A DNA stretch of 21,708 nt, taken from assembly GCA_006503475.1 (NCBI GenBank), contig RSEH01000418.1, forward strand, positions 1-21,708, read 5' to 3'. Every line of letters begins with the position of its first letter. The stretch's first letter is position 1. The DNA comes from Stentor roeselii. Taxonomy: Eukaryota; Ciliophora; Heterotrichea; Heterotrichida; Stentoridae. Positions 8,305-17,886 of this stretch are shown here, piece by piece. Made by a program: the position numbers and the translations under genes. Below the pieces are notes generated by a model, which made no database searches, was not told the DNA's origin, and worked only from the letters and a program-made list of their open reading frames with translations.

Positions 8305-10272
8305 ATGATGACGTCAGAAAAAAAGAAATACAAATGTGTTTGTCAAACAGGAACTATAAACGCTTCGAAACTCAAATATCATTTACTAAACCCACAATAT
8401 CATATTATTCAACAAGTAAAATATAGAAAACCTCTGAATCAAATCACTAAAATTGAACAAAGAATAAAATTTATTAAGTCATCAAGAATTCAGCTAACTG
8501 AAACAAATCAAAAAATAATTCAATGTATTAAAACCTTATTTATTAGAAAAATAAAACAGCTTTCCCTAAATTATAATATAAAATACAGAAATCGAAACTC
8601 AAAACATTCAGATATTGACAAACATATTAAATTATTATATAATAATCATACTATAAGACTCATAACAAACTTTAAGTACCTCAAACAAAAAATTCATCAA
8701 AGTGTCAATATATTTATTAAATCTCATTTGTCTGGAATAAGCTCAATGTCCATTCAAGAAAATTTAAATATTCTGGTTTGTGGTGGCTTCGACGGAACTG
8801 TTCGCTTTTTCAGCCTTGAAGGTCTATCTCAAATAGCAGCCTTTTGTTGCCATGAATCAGCTATCAAGGCAATCGATACCAAATCAAACCATTGCATAAC
8901 TGGCTCTGATGATTCAAAAATATGTTTATTCAGCCTTAAAACAAAAAAACTTCAAATATGTTTTCAAACATTATACGGATGTATTCTTTCTCTGAAGTTT
9001 TCGGAACTCTCTAATTATTTTGTTAGTGGATCAGAGAATGGATGCATAGGAATATGGAACGTTCAAATGAAAATGCTTTTTTTTCAAATAATTTCAAATC
9101 ATTGTGTTATGTTTGCAAGATTCATCCAAAACGATTGCTTTATAATCTGTTCAACCTTTGAGGGATTTATTAAAAAATTCAAAATACCTCAAAAATATTC
9201 ATTAATTGAAAAACGATATAAAAATTATTTGTTGTGCAGCAGTTTTATAGAAGAAACTGAAATTTTATTAACTGGCCATTTTGATGGATTTATTCAAGTT
9301 TTAAAACAATTTCAACTCTTTAAAACTTTCAAAGCCCATTCAAAGCACATAAAGTCAATAGACTACTGCTTAAAAACTGGAAAATTCATTTCAGGATCTG
9401 ATGATAAAACTGTAAAAGTGTGGAGTCTAGCATCATTTTCACTTCTAACAGTGCTTGATCATGTAAAACAACAAATTGCATGTGTAAAACTCTTCAACAA
9501 TAAAATTTATTCAAGTGGTAATGAAAGCCAGATTGAATATTTCGATCTTTCGTTTCGAAGAGTAATCAAAACAACCTCCCAGAAAAGATTTCATTGTTTT
9601 GTTTTATCTATTTCAATCAAACTGAAAATGATTGTGTATGGAATCGAAAGAGTTTATTTGTATTCTCTTATTTCAAACTCTGATATTCGTTCCAGATCGT
9701 TTGAAAGTGAAGTATCACATTTAGTGTTTTTAAGTTCTTCTATTTTGTGTGGAACTGCAAAAGGGTTTATTTATTGTGTTGATACATCTTTTTTGGAAAT
9801 TAAGAACAAGTATTTCTTTGGATTTTACCCAATTGAATTTGTAAGGGCAACAAAAAATTGGAAAGTGATAAGTTATTCGAATAACAATAAATCATTTGTT
9901 CAAGATTTAAGAAATTCAAAGATTTTATTGACTCATAATCAAAGAATACATGTCGGAAAGTTTAGAGAAAACATTTTTGTTTTTGTGGATTCTGCTTATG
10001 AGGTGTATGTTTCAAATAACTTTAAAAGTATCAGAAAAATCATTAAGGTTTCGAGTTTTCAATTGTTTTGGTTCAGATCTGTGGATTATATTCTTTTGAA
10101 AGATCGGTGTTCAGGTTTTATTATAATAAATATAAAGAGACAGGACTATGAAAAAAAATTAGTAAATTTGAAAGGAGTAAAATATTACATGAATAAAAAA
10201 CGAAAATTTGGTTTGACTGAAACAAGTGTGATTTTATCATCACTTAAATTTAGATGTGGGCTTGTTAACTAA
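8305..10272 (+). CDS. WD40-repeat protein, apparently intact
   Basis: This is a 655-residue open frame ending in TAA. Residues 1-140 are basic and Lys/Asn-rich, with a short Cys/His stretch (C11, C13, H26, H33) that may be a degenerate zinc site. From about residue 140 a WD40 propeller begins. Recognisable blades include VCGGFDGTVRFFSLEG, TGSDDSKICLFSLK, SGSENGCIGIWNVQ, TGHFDGFIQVL and SGSDDKTVKVWSLAS; later blades are more divergent. There is no signal peptide or transmembrane segment. Such propellers act as interaction scaffolds; partner and process cannot be inferred. Its neighbours to the left are decayed genes, one of them another WD40 protein of similar style on the opposite strand, so this may be a surviving member of a lineage-specific family. 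Coding DNA is more AT-rich than in the block beyond 11,956. The start at 8305 gives MM; the second Met is equally possible. Confidence 0.88.
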   Translation: MMTSEKKKYKCVCQTGTINASKLKYHLLNPQYHIIQQVKYRKPLNQITKIEQRIKFIKSSRIQLTETNQKIIQCIKTLFIRKIKQLSLNYNIKYRNRNSKHSDIDKHIKLLYNNHTIRLITNFKYLKQKIHQSVNIFIKSHLSGISSMSIQENLNILVCGGFDGTVRFFSLEGLSQIAAFCCHESAIKAIDTKSNHCITGSDDSKICLFSLKTKKLQICFQTLYGCILSLKFSELSNYFVSGSENGCIGIWNVQMKMLFFQIISNHCVMFARFIQNDCFIICSTFEGFIKKFKIPQKYSLIEKRYKNYLLCSSFIEETEILLTGHFDGFIQVLKQFQLFKTFKAHSKHIKSIDYCLKTGKFISGSDDKTVKVWSLASFSLLTVLDHVKQQIACVKLFNNKIYSSGNESQIEYFDLSFRRVIKTTSQKRFHCFVLSISIKLKMIVYGIERVYLYSLISNSDIRSRSFESEVSHLVFLSSSILCGTAKGFIYCVDTSFLEIKNKYFFGFYPIEFVRATKNWKVISYSNNNKSFVQDLRNSKILLTHNQRIHVGKFRENIFVFVDSAYEVYVSNNFKSIRKIIKVSSFQLFWFRSVDYILLKDRCSGFIIINIKRQDYEKKLVNLKGVKYYMNKKRKFGLTETSVILSSLKFRCGLVN

Positions 10273-11955
10273 GACTTAGTTAGAATAAACAATTTAATAT
10301 ATGATATTTTATCGGAATCCCCTAATTAATCCTTTTTATAAATAAGAAACCGTTGTTTGAATATTAAGATTATAATCCAAACTATATTGAAATTAGATGA
10401 GATAGCATGAATAAATCACATATACCACATTTCTTTCAATTAAATTTTCAGCAACTGAAAAAAAAAATTATACTTAATTATCTCTCTATAATAACCTTAC
10501 AAACTTTCATCAATAATTTCTAAACATTAATTAACTCTTCATTTTCTTACAAAATGAAAGAATCTCTACTCCTTCTCTAAAAAATAAAAATTAGAGCTTC
10601 TTCATTATATTTAATCTAGACATAATCTTAAAACTTTATGTAAATATAATCTAAAGGCATTAAAATCAATCATCTTCAAAGCACCAAAGTTTCGATCTCG
10701 CGAGTTGACAGGAATTAAAATCAAGTTTAATCTTCATTCTGTTTAACTTCCAATAAAGACATTCTTTTCCATTGATTTTTATAATTCTTAAATTCTTAAA
10801 TAGTAATTACGATGATTTCTCTACATAGAACTAAGCATCATTAATGTTGAGCTTCACTAATGAAATCCCTCAGAATTAATGAATGAATCTAAACCAAGCT
10901 TTCTTTATGAGAACCAACTCCCAAGTGTTCCTTTATCGATTAAAAGTCCTGTAATAAGCCGATAATGAAATCAGATTATTTAGCCTTAGAAAAAAATCAG
11001 TTAATTTATAACTTACTAATTGGAAAATAGTTCAAATAATTAAAAAGATTCCTAAGGTAATGATCTTTTTATGTTTGTGGCTTTTACTTTCAGTAAAACT
11101 TGCTTATTGTTTCAATTGGTTGATTAAAATTAAATCTTAATTATCGCTACGAAATAAAACTGTTTAGAAACTTAGAGACAAGACTCATATGAAATCGTTT
11201 AGACCCGAAAGTTTGGAATGAAAGAACTAATAGTTCAAGAGTAAATAAACCATATATTGTATAGATTTAATGAAGAGTTATTAAGGTAGCTTCCTTATGT
11301 TAGAGGAGTGTCAGAAATATTTTCATTCCAAGATTGTTAAAGCGAGAATATATGATATCTTGATGTTTTTTTATTTTAGCATAAAACTATCAGAACTATC
11401 ATGCATCTTAATAACCTCTTTTTCCTTTTCATCTTGCACTTTTATCTTTAAAGTTATGAAGTTTTTCATGAAATAGCTGAATTGCTGTCTTCATGTAGAG
11501 AAATGTTATAGTAATTATCACAATCACGAAAGACCTCAAAGTATTTACCAATTAAAGATAATTAAATATAACTAGAAAACAATTTAAGTAAAAGATATTC
11601 TTGAAATTAGTGTAATGCTCTTGAGTAATACTTCTGGTAGATCATCAGGCACCGATTGATAAAATAAGGAGTTGTAGCTAGATTTGGATATTAAAAGTGA
11701 GTAAACAAATTTATAATGTTTAATCTTCAGTAAATATGCAGATTGTTAATAAAAAACCTCAACTTCGCGAAAAAATGACTAATTTTTAAATTTAGTCAAG
11801 AAGGAAATAAGAGGTATCATATTCTTAGTTTGTTGAATTTGAATATATTTACTAACTGTAGTTGCGGACTAGTGATCAGAAGGTTAATCCTATAATTATT
11901 AAGAAATAATAAGTCTAGTATAATCCCTTTCAGTTATTCCGAAATTTTCCAATAC
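10273..11955. other. 1.7-kb gap, possible trace of a SUMO-protease-like gene
   Basis: There is no intact gene in this gap. On the minus strand at about 10612-10730 a frame reads LILIPVNSRDRNFGALKMID, which resembles the IPVN....HW.L.VID block of Ulp1/SENP (C48) cysteine proteases, with the catalytic His-Trp replaced. Just upstream, in another frame, is KNQWKRM. The similarity is short and the frame soon hits stops, so I treat it as a weak hint of another relic. The remainder (10,760-11,955) shows occasional open stretches, for example a Leu/Phe-rich plus frame at about 11,290-11,460, but no family I can name. No repeats were seen. Confidence 0.35.
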
Positions 11956-13104
11956 TTAAGCATCATCTAAACTAAAATTAAAATCCAGTTCAACTTCCGA
12001 AACATCAGGAAATTTTTTCTCACAGACCTCTTCAGAAAGACAAGAAAATTCTTGAAACATCTGAATCCAAACAACAAGATCATCAACAAAAATGCGATTA
12101 AGCAAAAACCTGGGTTCACTCCTTTCAAAAAGTTTCTTAATCTTCAACAACACCCTAAGTACCGCTTCCTTCCCCTCCTTAAAAACTTTCTGAGTATCAC
12201 TCCAAGCGATTTCAGCAATTTTAAAATTGCGATAAACTCCATAAACCAGAATCCTTCTAAGCACTTTCTTCATCATATCCTCAACTCTCTTGAACTCAAC
12301 CAAACATGAAAGTCCAGGTGAAATTTTATTGATATTTGCAGCAGTTTCACAAGAAAAATCATGAAGAGCTCTAATTTCATAACAAAAGCACAAAATTATT
12401 TCAACCACCAAGAAAAAAGTGGGCCTTTCAAGAGACTTATGCAATAACAAGCTTTTATTTCCAACTTTGACAAGACTTTCAAGAGACAAGGCGTCCATCC
12501 TCTCAACGATCGAAGGAAAATAGTCTTTAAACAGTTCTTTTGTGGAAGTTGTGTCAATCTGCACGTCAAGGTCTTCAAAATACCTGTCAAGGTCCCAGTT
12601 GTTATTTTCTTGTTGAGTTGATAAAACAAGTCTTTCCTCGTTTTCAGTGTTTTCAGGGTCCAGGTCGAATAATTCGAACATTTCTTCAGCTCGGTTCAGA
12701 AAAAATCCTTTTTCTTTGTGGTTGAAGCCGTAGCCTTCGGAGAGGATGTTGTCTTCTGAAAGGTCTGAATTAGAAACTTCTTCAATCAGTGGAATTCGGA
12801 TTGAGGAGGGCTTCGGCTGCATCAGGGTTGAAATCAAGGAAAGGTCTGGAAAATGCTCTCCTGGCGTTTTCTTTGGAAGGGTTAAAATCAGCTCTCCTTT
12901 TAAAGGGTTGTATTCGATTTTTTCGCTTCCGTCGGATTTCAGCTCGCATGGAAAAGTCAGTCGCAGGTGGTATGGCCGGAGGTAGAAGAAAAAGGAAGTT
13001 TCTTGGATGTCTACTTCTATTGATTTGATTTTAGCGTATTTGATTAGGATTGTCAGTTTTAGTGAGGTTTCTGACTGGTCTAGCCAGAACCGAGGAGTGA
13101 TCAT
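11956..13104 (-). CDS. SHQ1: SHQ1, H/ACA RNP assembly chaperone
   Basis: SHQ1 binds the pseudouridine synthase dyskerin/Cbf5 before it joins H/ACA ribonucleoproteins. The 382-residue product starts MITPRFWLDQ, matching the conserved MITP.F start of SHQ1, and continues with a CS-like beta-sandwich (about 1-90). That domain has the hallmark FYLRPYHLRLTFP and, downstream, the segment KGELILTLPKKTPGEHFPDL. An acidic linker (about 110-180) leads to the helical SHQ1-specific domain (about 180-345). The C-terminus is short and acidic. The protein is shorter than yeast SHQ1 (about 500 residues). The start is fixed by the family match and the stop is TAA. It is the last of five minus-strand genes; the next gene upstream lies 627 bp away, across a tandem repeat. 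Open frames on the plus strand opposite it are antisense shadows. Confidence 0.9.
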   Translation of the reverse strand: MITPRFWLDQSETSLKLTILIKYAKIKSIEVDIQETSFFFYLRPYHLRLTFPCELKSDGSEKIEYNPLKGELILTLPKKTPGEHFPDLSLISTLMQPKPSSIRIPLIEEVSNSDLSEDNILSEGYGFNHKEKGFFLNRAEEMFELFDLDPENTENEERLVLSTQQENNNWDLDRYFEDLDVQIDTTSTKELFKDYFPSIVERMDALSLESLVKVGNKSLLLHKSLERPTFFLVVEIILCFCYEIRALHDFSCETAANINKISPGLSCLVEFKRVEDMMKKVLRRILVYGVYRNFKIAEIAWSDTQKVFKEGKEAVLRVLLKIKKLFERSEPRFLLNRIFVDDLVVWIQMFQEFSCLSEEVCEKKFPDVSEVELDFNFSLDDA

Positions 13105-13244
13105 TATAAATGTCGAGGAGTTGAAATGATGCTGGATGGGATTTTAGAGTTGAATGATTGTTGATGAGTGAAATAAGAATGATTTTTTTGAGGTTTATTT
13201 GAATTTCTAGATAAATAAAGAATGAATTGATTTGCGGTTTATAT

Positions 13245-13576
13245 GAGTTTCTAGATAGCATTAGGAAAATTATTATATATATGAGTTTTGATAATATAAG
13301 AAAAATCATTATATATTTGAGTTTCTAGATAACATAAGGAAATTATTATATATATGAGTTTCTGATTGTATAAGGAAAATCATTATATATTTGAGTTTCT
13401 AAATAACATAAGGAAATTATTATATATATGAGTTTCTGATTGTATAAGGAAAATCATTATATATTTGAGTTTCTAAATAACATAAGGAAATTATTATATA
13501 TATGAGTTTCTGATTATATAAGGAAAATCATTATATATTTGAGTGTCTACATAATATAATAAAATCATTATTAAAT
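13245..13576. repeat. 37-bp tandem repeat arranged as 74-bp AB dimers
   Basis: About nine units begin with GAGTTTCT at 13245, 13283, 13319, 13356, 13393, 13430, 13467, 13504 and 13541. From 13319 on they are exactly 37 bp and alternate between type A (GAGTTTCTGATT...AAAATCATTATATATTT) and type B (GAGTTTCTAAATAACATAAG...). Alternate units are far more alike than neighbours, so the amplified unit is the 74-bp pair. The edge units (13201-13318 and 13541-13576) are diverged, as expected for unequal exchange. The array occupies most of the 627-bp gap between the start of SHQ1 and the stop of the IQCH-like gene. Its TATATAT tracts could also serve the SHQ1 promoter. Bases 13577-13731 are C/A-rich with no feature. 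Confidence 0.92.
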
Positions 13577-13731
13577 GAAACTCAATGTAAATTTTTCTTC
13601 TTTTAAGTATCATACTAAATCTAATCAAATCCTCTAAAACAATCCCTTATCAACCCAATACCCCCAACCTTTAAAACCATTAAACCTAAAAAATCTCTTA
13701 AACTCTTCAAAACCCTCAAAACCCATAAAAA

Positions 13732-16320
13732 TTATTTCAATAACTTGACTAAAAACTGATTTTCTTCTGAAAACTTTGAAAACTGTTCAACTTTCTCCCT
13801 AATCCCAATTTCTTCGGCGATTTGAATCAAATTTCCCGTTCCAGTTCGAGTGACTTGGATCAAAATAAAAAGCGCCTGAGCCAAAAACTCAAAAGCCTGT
13901 TCAAAATCCGAAGCAACAGCAACTATTCCAAGACATCCACTAGAAAAACTCGTATAAGGCAAGAAAGCAACTCCTTCATTATTGCTTAAATTAAACAAAA
14001 CATTCTCAATCCTGCACATATGAAACAAAGAAATGACTTTTTGTCCAATCAAGTCTTCATGAAAAACAAGAGGAGTCCAAACCCAGACTCGCTTTTCTTT
14101 CTCTTCTTGCATATTTTCCAGAGACCTCTTCGAAAAATCTTCAAAAACAACGAAATTCGAGTTTTCGTCAATGTAAACTTCTTGCTCGAATTCAGAAAAT
14201 TCTTGCTTCGCAACGAAAAGTTCACCGTCATTTTCCAGGCCATTCACGAGACGCCTGATAAAAACATTGATAAAAAGTGAGGAATTTGCTTCAATCTCAA
14301 AGTCAATCAACCCTGCTCCACAGAACTTCGCAGAAAGATACCCAAAAACATTCAAAGAATAAAGAAATCCAGCTAAAACCTTTAAATTTTCAGTGATTTC
14401 CAAATGTTTCAGAATTTTCTGAGGAAAAATAAAAGACTTGTAAACTTTTCCTCGCTCTTCAACAAAAACTGACTCTTGAAGCTTTCCTTCAGGGTCAACC
14501 AGAAAAGAACAAAAGACAACTTCTTCAAAAACAGCCTGAATCAAGACCCTTTGAAAGCCAGTCCAAGGCAGTTCATCCCATTCAGCATCCTCCAAAAAGA
14601 CCTTCCATTCACAAACCTCTTGATTTCCTTTTTTAACTTCTTCAAACTTTTCCGAAAACTCTTGAAAATTCCAGTTTCCAGAAGTTCCGGGTACGATTTT
14701 CAAGCCACTTTTTTTTAACACTTCCCAACGAGTGATTTTTGAAAATTTTTGAAAAGTGCTGGACATGCATCCGAAAATCGGGATTTTTAAAAAGTCGCCG
14801 ATGTACTCGTCGAACTCGTTGGTTTGGAAAGGGACGTAAACAGTTTTTTCGCTTCTTGTCGCTCTTTTGAGCTGGACCAGGTCGTGAGAGGACAGGTAAA
14901 GGGCTTTGGAAGTGTCGTTCATTGGGTTGCGGCAGAGGGTGTAAGGACAGATGAAGTCCAGGCGCCCTTTGTGAGGGATTTTTAAGATGTCTAGAAGAAA
15001 TTCGTAGTAGTTTATTATTTCCAGGTCGATGTATTGAAGAGTTATGTATTTTATTTTTATCTCTGGAAATGACAGGAGAAATAATCGGAATATCTCTGAA
15101 TTTGGAGGAGTTGGAAAAGATGGCATGTTGCTCCCGATGTGGATTTCTACACGGGTTTTGAGGAAAATAGACCAGTTTAACTTCAGCCATTCTTGTCTTT
15201 CGGAGAATTTGTTTGAACGGTCTTCTCGAAGCTTTGCTGCGAAGTTTTTGGTGTAGAGTTTTTTTTTGTATTTTTTGTATTGGACTTCGATTATTCTGAC
15301 CTTTGATTTTTCAAGCCGATGTCTTCTCATCCTGGCAGCTCCTTTGAACCTTCTCCACATGCACTGTATCTTCAAAGCAGCTTGAGCTCTAAGTCTTTTA
15401 AGATTTTCCGCATCTTCAAAACTTCTGACAACATCCAAAACATCATCTTTATTCTCAACAAGTAAAAGTGCATCATTCATACAACAGCATCCTTTATCAA
15501 CTTCCAAATTTTCACTTAAAACAAAAATTTCATCAATTCCATATTTTTTTGAAGCCGTCTCCAAAAATCCTAAAATTTCCAAAACCCTTCGATTTTGACA
15601 GTCTTTCAAAAACTCTTCAAAATCTTCATTTGTAACAATTTTTCCATCTTTTATCAAAATTTTGCAAGTTTTTTTCAAGTTTTCTTCAACTTTTGCAACA
15701 ACAGAAAGTTTTTTCTGAATAACTGGCTCGGAAAATATAAAATTTAGTTTTTTCTTCTTGGAATTGCAAGGAATCTTCAAAGGTTCTAATTGGATTGAAG
15801 AGTTGTGAAGCAAGGCCTTGCTGTGCATTAGAGGCGGATTTTCTTTACTTAAAGAGTCGAAGATTTCTGAGTGTTTTGAGAGAAGTCCTAAGTTCACTAG
15901 ACTGTAAATTCCTTTTTGTAGGTCTTCTTCGGTTAGGAGCACTGGGTTCGTTATTGGGTCTACTCGGGTTGCTTTTGGAAGGATTTTTGGACGGCAGTGG
16001 AAAAGTTTTAACTTTGACTTGGTTTTTGATTTCTGACTGGATTTCGTGGACGTTGGAAGATTGAAATACTTTTCCAAAAACTCAATTTCTTTAACACTAC
16101 CAGGTTGAAGAGACTTAAAAACCCTGGACAATTTATTTTTTTTATCCCCTCTCCTCGGAGTTAAAGGAGGAAGTTCCTCCATCAAAGAGTTATTCCTTCT
16201 AGCACTTCTAAATTTTAAAGGAGTCTGATTAAAACTTAAATTAGAAATCCTTGTATCCAGTCCCGAAAGTTTTCCCTTAAGCTGATCAATAGTCTTAACA
16301 TCAGATCTTTTTCCTTTCAT
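13732..16320 (-). CDS. IQCH-like protein (IQ motif plus ATP-grasp-like region)
   Basis: The 862-residue product resembles IQ domain-containing protein H, a protein of motile cilia and sperm that binds calmodulin through its IQ motif. The N-terminal third is basic and low-complexity (about 1-120). An IQ motif lies at about 314-332, reading AALKIQCMWRRFKGAARMRR. The following 500 residues carry the IQCH-typical body: SSHDLVQLKRATRSE, IPIFGCMSS and a GLKIVPGT stretch, then a region that resembles the ATP-grasp fold of this family. No membrane segment or signal peptide is present. The stop is TAA. The gap to the kinase gene upstream is only 67 bp, on the same strand. A ciliary role fits a ciliate, but is inferred from the family. 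The IQ motif is certain; the orthology to IQCH is likely rather than proven. Confidence 0.75.
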   Translation of the reverse strand: MKGKRSDVKTIDQLKGKLSGLDTRISNLSFNQTPLKFRSARRNNSLMEELPPLTPRRGDKKNKLSRVFKSLQPGSVKEIEFLEKYFNLPTSTKSSQKSKTKSKLKLFHCRPKILPKATRVDPITNPVLLTEEDLQKGIYSLVNLGLLSKHSEIFDSLSKENPPLMHSKALLHNSSIQLEPLKIPCNSKKKKLNFIFSEPVIQKKLSVVAKVEENLKKTCKILIKDGKIVTNEDFEEFLKDCQNRRVLEILGFLETASKKYGIDEIFVLSENLEVDKGCCCMNDALLLVENKDDVLDVVRSFEDAENLKRLRAQAALKIQCMWRRFKGAARMRRHRLEKSKVRIIEVQYKKYKKKLYTKNFAAKLREDRSNKFSERQEWLKLNWSIFLKTRVEIHIGSNMPSFPTPPNSEIFRLFLLSFPEIKIKYITLQYIDLEIINYYEFLLDILKIPHKGRLDFICPYTLCRNPMNDTSKALYLSSHDLVQLKRATRSEKTVYVPFQTNEFDEYIGDFLKIPIFGCMSSTFQKFSKITRWEVLKKSGLKIVPGTSGNWNFQEFSEKFEEVKKGNQEVCEWKVFLEDAEWDELPWTGFQRVLIQAVFEEVVFCSFLVDPEGKLQESVFVEERGKVYKSFIFPQKILKHLEITENLKVLAGFLYSLNVFGYLSAKFCGAGLIDFEIEANSSLFINVFIRRLVNGLENDGELFVAKQEFSEFEQEVYIDENSNFVVFEDFSKRSLENMQEEKEKRVWVWTPLVFHEDLIGQKVISLFHMCRIENVLFNLSNNEGVAFLPYTSFSSGCLGIVAVASDFEQAFEFLAQALFILIQVTRTGTGNLIQIAEEIGIREKVEQFSKFSEENQFLVKLLK

Positions 16321-16387
16321 AATATAACCTAAAAATCAATCCTTCTAAAAAATTAACCAATTAAATCAATCCTCATCTCTAAACTTT

Positions 16388-17803
16388 TCATCCCTTAATA
16401 GCTGTATCAGCATTCCTCAATTTCAACAACAAATTCTTCGCATTCTGATTAATATTTCTCCTTTGTTCCTCATTAACCGCCTTGAAACCTTCAACCTGTC
16501 CACTAAACCCATGATGATTTCCTCTCATTTTATTCATCCTTTTCATAAGTTCCGCAGAAATTCCAGCATTTTTCTCCTGAGGCGATTTGACAGGTTCAAT
16601 ATTTCTGCTTTTTTCAGGAAAAGCCAAAGTAAGCCAAGGATGTTTCAGCGCATGTTTCGCGGAAGGTCGATTTTCCGGGTCAGACTCAGTGAGTCTTAAA
16701 ACACAATCAATTCCTTCCCTTGACACATGTTTCCAATACTTATCCTGAAAGTAAATCTTGCATTCTTTATTCCTGATCAAGATCTCATTAGTAGTCTTCC
16801 CAGCGAAAGGGGCGCGACCACTGAGCAGTACATACAAAATGACCCCAGCACTGAAAATATCGCATTTTTTTCCATAATTCCTCTTTTTCAATATCTCAGG
16901 CGCGACATACCCAGGAGATCCACATCTTTGAACACAGTCTTCTTTACATTCAGCAGCAAGTCCAAAGTCAGCGATTTTAAACAAAACGTCATTTTCCCAA
17001 CTTTCCATCAAAATATTCTCAGGTTTCAAATCACGATGGACGTAATGATTTGAATGGATGAAGTCAACAGCTTGAAGCAGGTTTCGCATGAAAAATGCGG
17101 AGTTTTCTTCAGAGTAACTATTTTTCATCTGAATTCTTTGAAACAAGTCGCCTCCTCGCATGTAGTCCAGAATTAAATGGACTGATTCAGAGGTTTCATA
17201 GACTTTGTGAAGTTTTATTAGAAAAGGATGGGTCAACTTTCGCATTATTTTTATTTCTGAGATCAGAGCTGATGTCGAGCGAGAACTCGCCAGAATCGCT
17301 TGCTTTGATATCGACTTTACCGCGAATTCTTGTTGAGAGTCACTTTCATGTGCAAGAAATACTTTTGCGTAGTTGCCTCTTCCGATTTCTTTGATTATTG
17401 TAAAGTCTTCTTCTAAGTCACTTAGAAGGACGAATGGCGATAAAGCGTCCAGCCAGGATTCGAGATCTTTTGATGATGTCAGGTAAAAGTCTTGGAAAAT
17501 TCCTCGTTGAGTTAGACGGAAACCGAATCTTTTGTCTTCGTCGTTTTCCTCGCTGAAGGCTTCGAGACGTTTCCAGTAAAGATCGACTACTTGATTTGGG
17601 GATGATTTTTTTTTTAGGTATAACTTTCCGGGGGTTAAATGAAGGGTTTTCTTTTTATTTTTTCCAGAAGAATCAAAAAAATTTATGACTCCGGATTTCA
17701 AGGTTTTTTGGTCACAGTCTTGAAACGCAGATTCATCAACATTTTTCCAAAAAAAATCACTGGGATTACATTCAAAGTCAGCTTGCTCAAACAAAGAAGC
17801 CAT
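16388..17803 (-). CDS. PH-domain protein kinase, CAMK type
   Basis: This is a 471-residue Ser/Thr kinase. A pleckstrin-homology domain occupies about 35-125 (GVINFFDSSG at its start, WLDALSPF in the C-terminal helix), followed by a kinase domain at about 134-392. All catalytic landmarks are present: glycine loop GRGNYAKV (141-148), AVK lysine 163, alpha-C glutamate 183, HRDLKPEN (256-263), DFG (279-281) and APE (301-303). The CDIFSAGVILYVLLSGRAPF segment and the overall order point to the CAMK group. The enzyme should be active and may be recruited to membrane phosphoinositides by the PH domain. The C-terminal tail (about 400-471) is basic with no EF hands, so it is not a classical CDPK. The stop is TGA. 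Tight spacing to both neighbours (67 and 83 bp) leaves little room for regulatory DNA. Confidence 0.92.
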   Translation of the reverse strand: MASLFEQADFECNPSDFFWKNVDESAFQDCDQKTLKSGVINFFDSSGKNKKKTLHLTPGKLYLKKKSSPNQVVDLYWKRLEAFSEENDEDKRFGFRLTQRGIFQDFYLTSSKDLESWLDALSPFVLLSDLEEDFTIIKEIGRGNYAKVFLAHESDSQQEFAVKSISKQAILASSRSTSALISEIKIMRKLTHPFLIKLHKVYETSESVHLILDYMRGGDLFQRIQMKNSYSEENSAFFMRNLLQAVDFIHSNHYVHRDLKPENILMESWENDVLFKIADFGLAAECKEDCVQRCGSPGYVAPEILKKRNYGKKCDIFSAGVILYVLLSGRAPFAGKTTNEILIRNKECKIYFQDKYWKHVSREGIDCVLRLTESDPENRPSAKHALKHPWLTLAFPEKSRNIEPVKSPQEKNAGISAELMKRMNKMRGNHHGFSGQVEGFKAVNEEQRRNINQNAKNLLLKLRNADTAIKG

Positions 17804-17886
17804 TTATTATATTACTCTCGAAAAAATGCGTTTTAAAAATCCTTCAACCCTTCAATAAAAAACCATTTATAAAGTAAAGGAAAAGT

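Noticed and set aside
1-11955. An alternative genetic code (stops read as Gln or Trp) for the left genes
   Set aside because: The relics also carry frameshifts and lost catalytic residues, and the intact genes terminate at TAA, TAG and TGA.
12052-13028. Several 60-85-codon frames overlapping SHQ1 on both strands
   Set aside because: They overlap the well-supported SHQ1 frame and have no domain of their own; they arise from codon bias and local G/C skew.
13577-13731. C/A-rich stretch reminiscent of telomeric CCC-AA repeats
   Set aside because: There is no regular period; it is an A/C-skewed intergenic sequence.
14642-15190. 182-codon minus-strand frame inside the IQCH-like gene
   Set aside because: It is a shifted frame on the same strand as an 862-codon gene with a recognised IQ motif; its Arg/His/Pro-rich sequence is typical of an out-of-frame shadow.
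16727-17394. Plus-strand frames of about 100 codons opposite the kinase
   Set aside because: They are antisense to catalytic kinase motifs and have no independent support.
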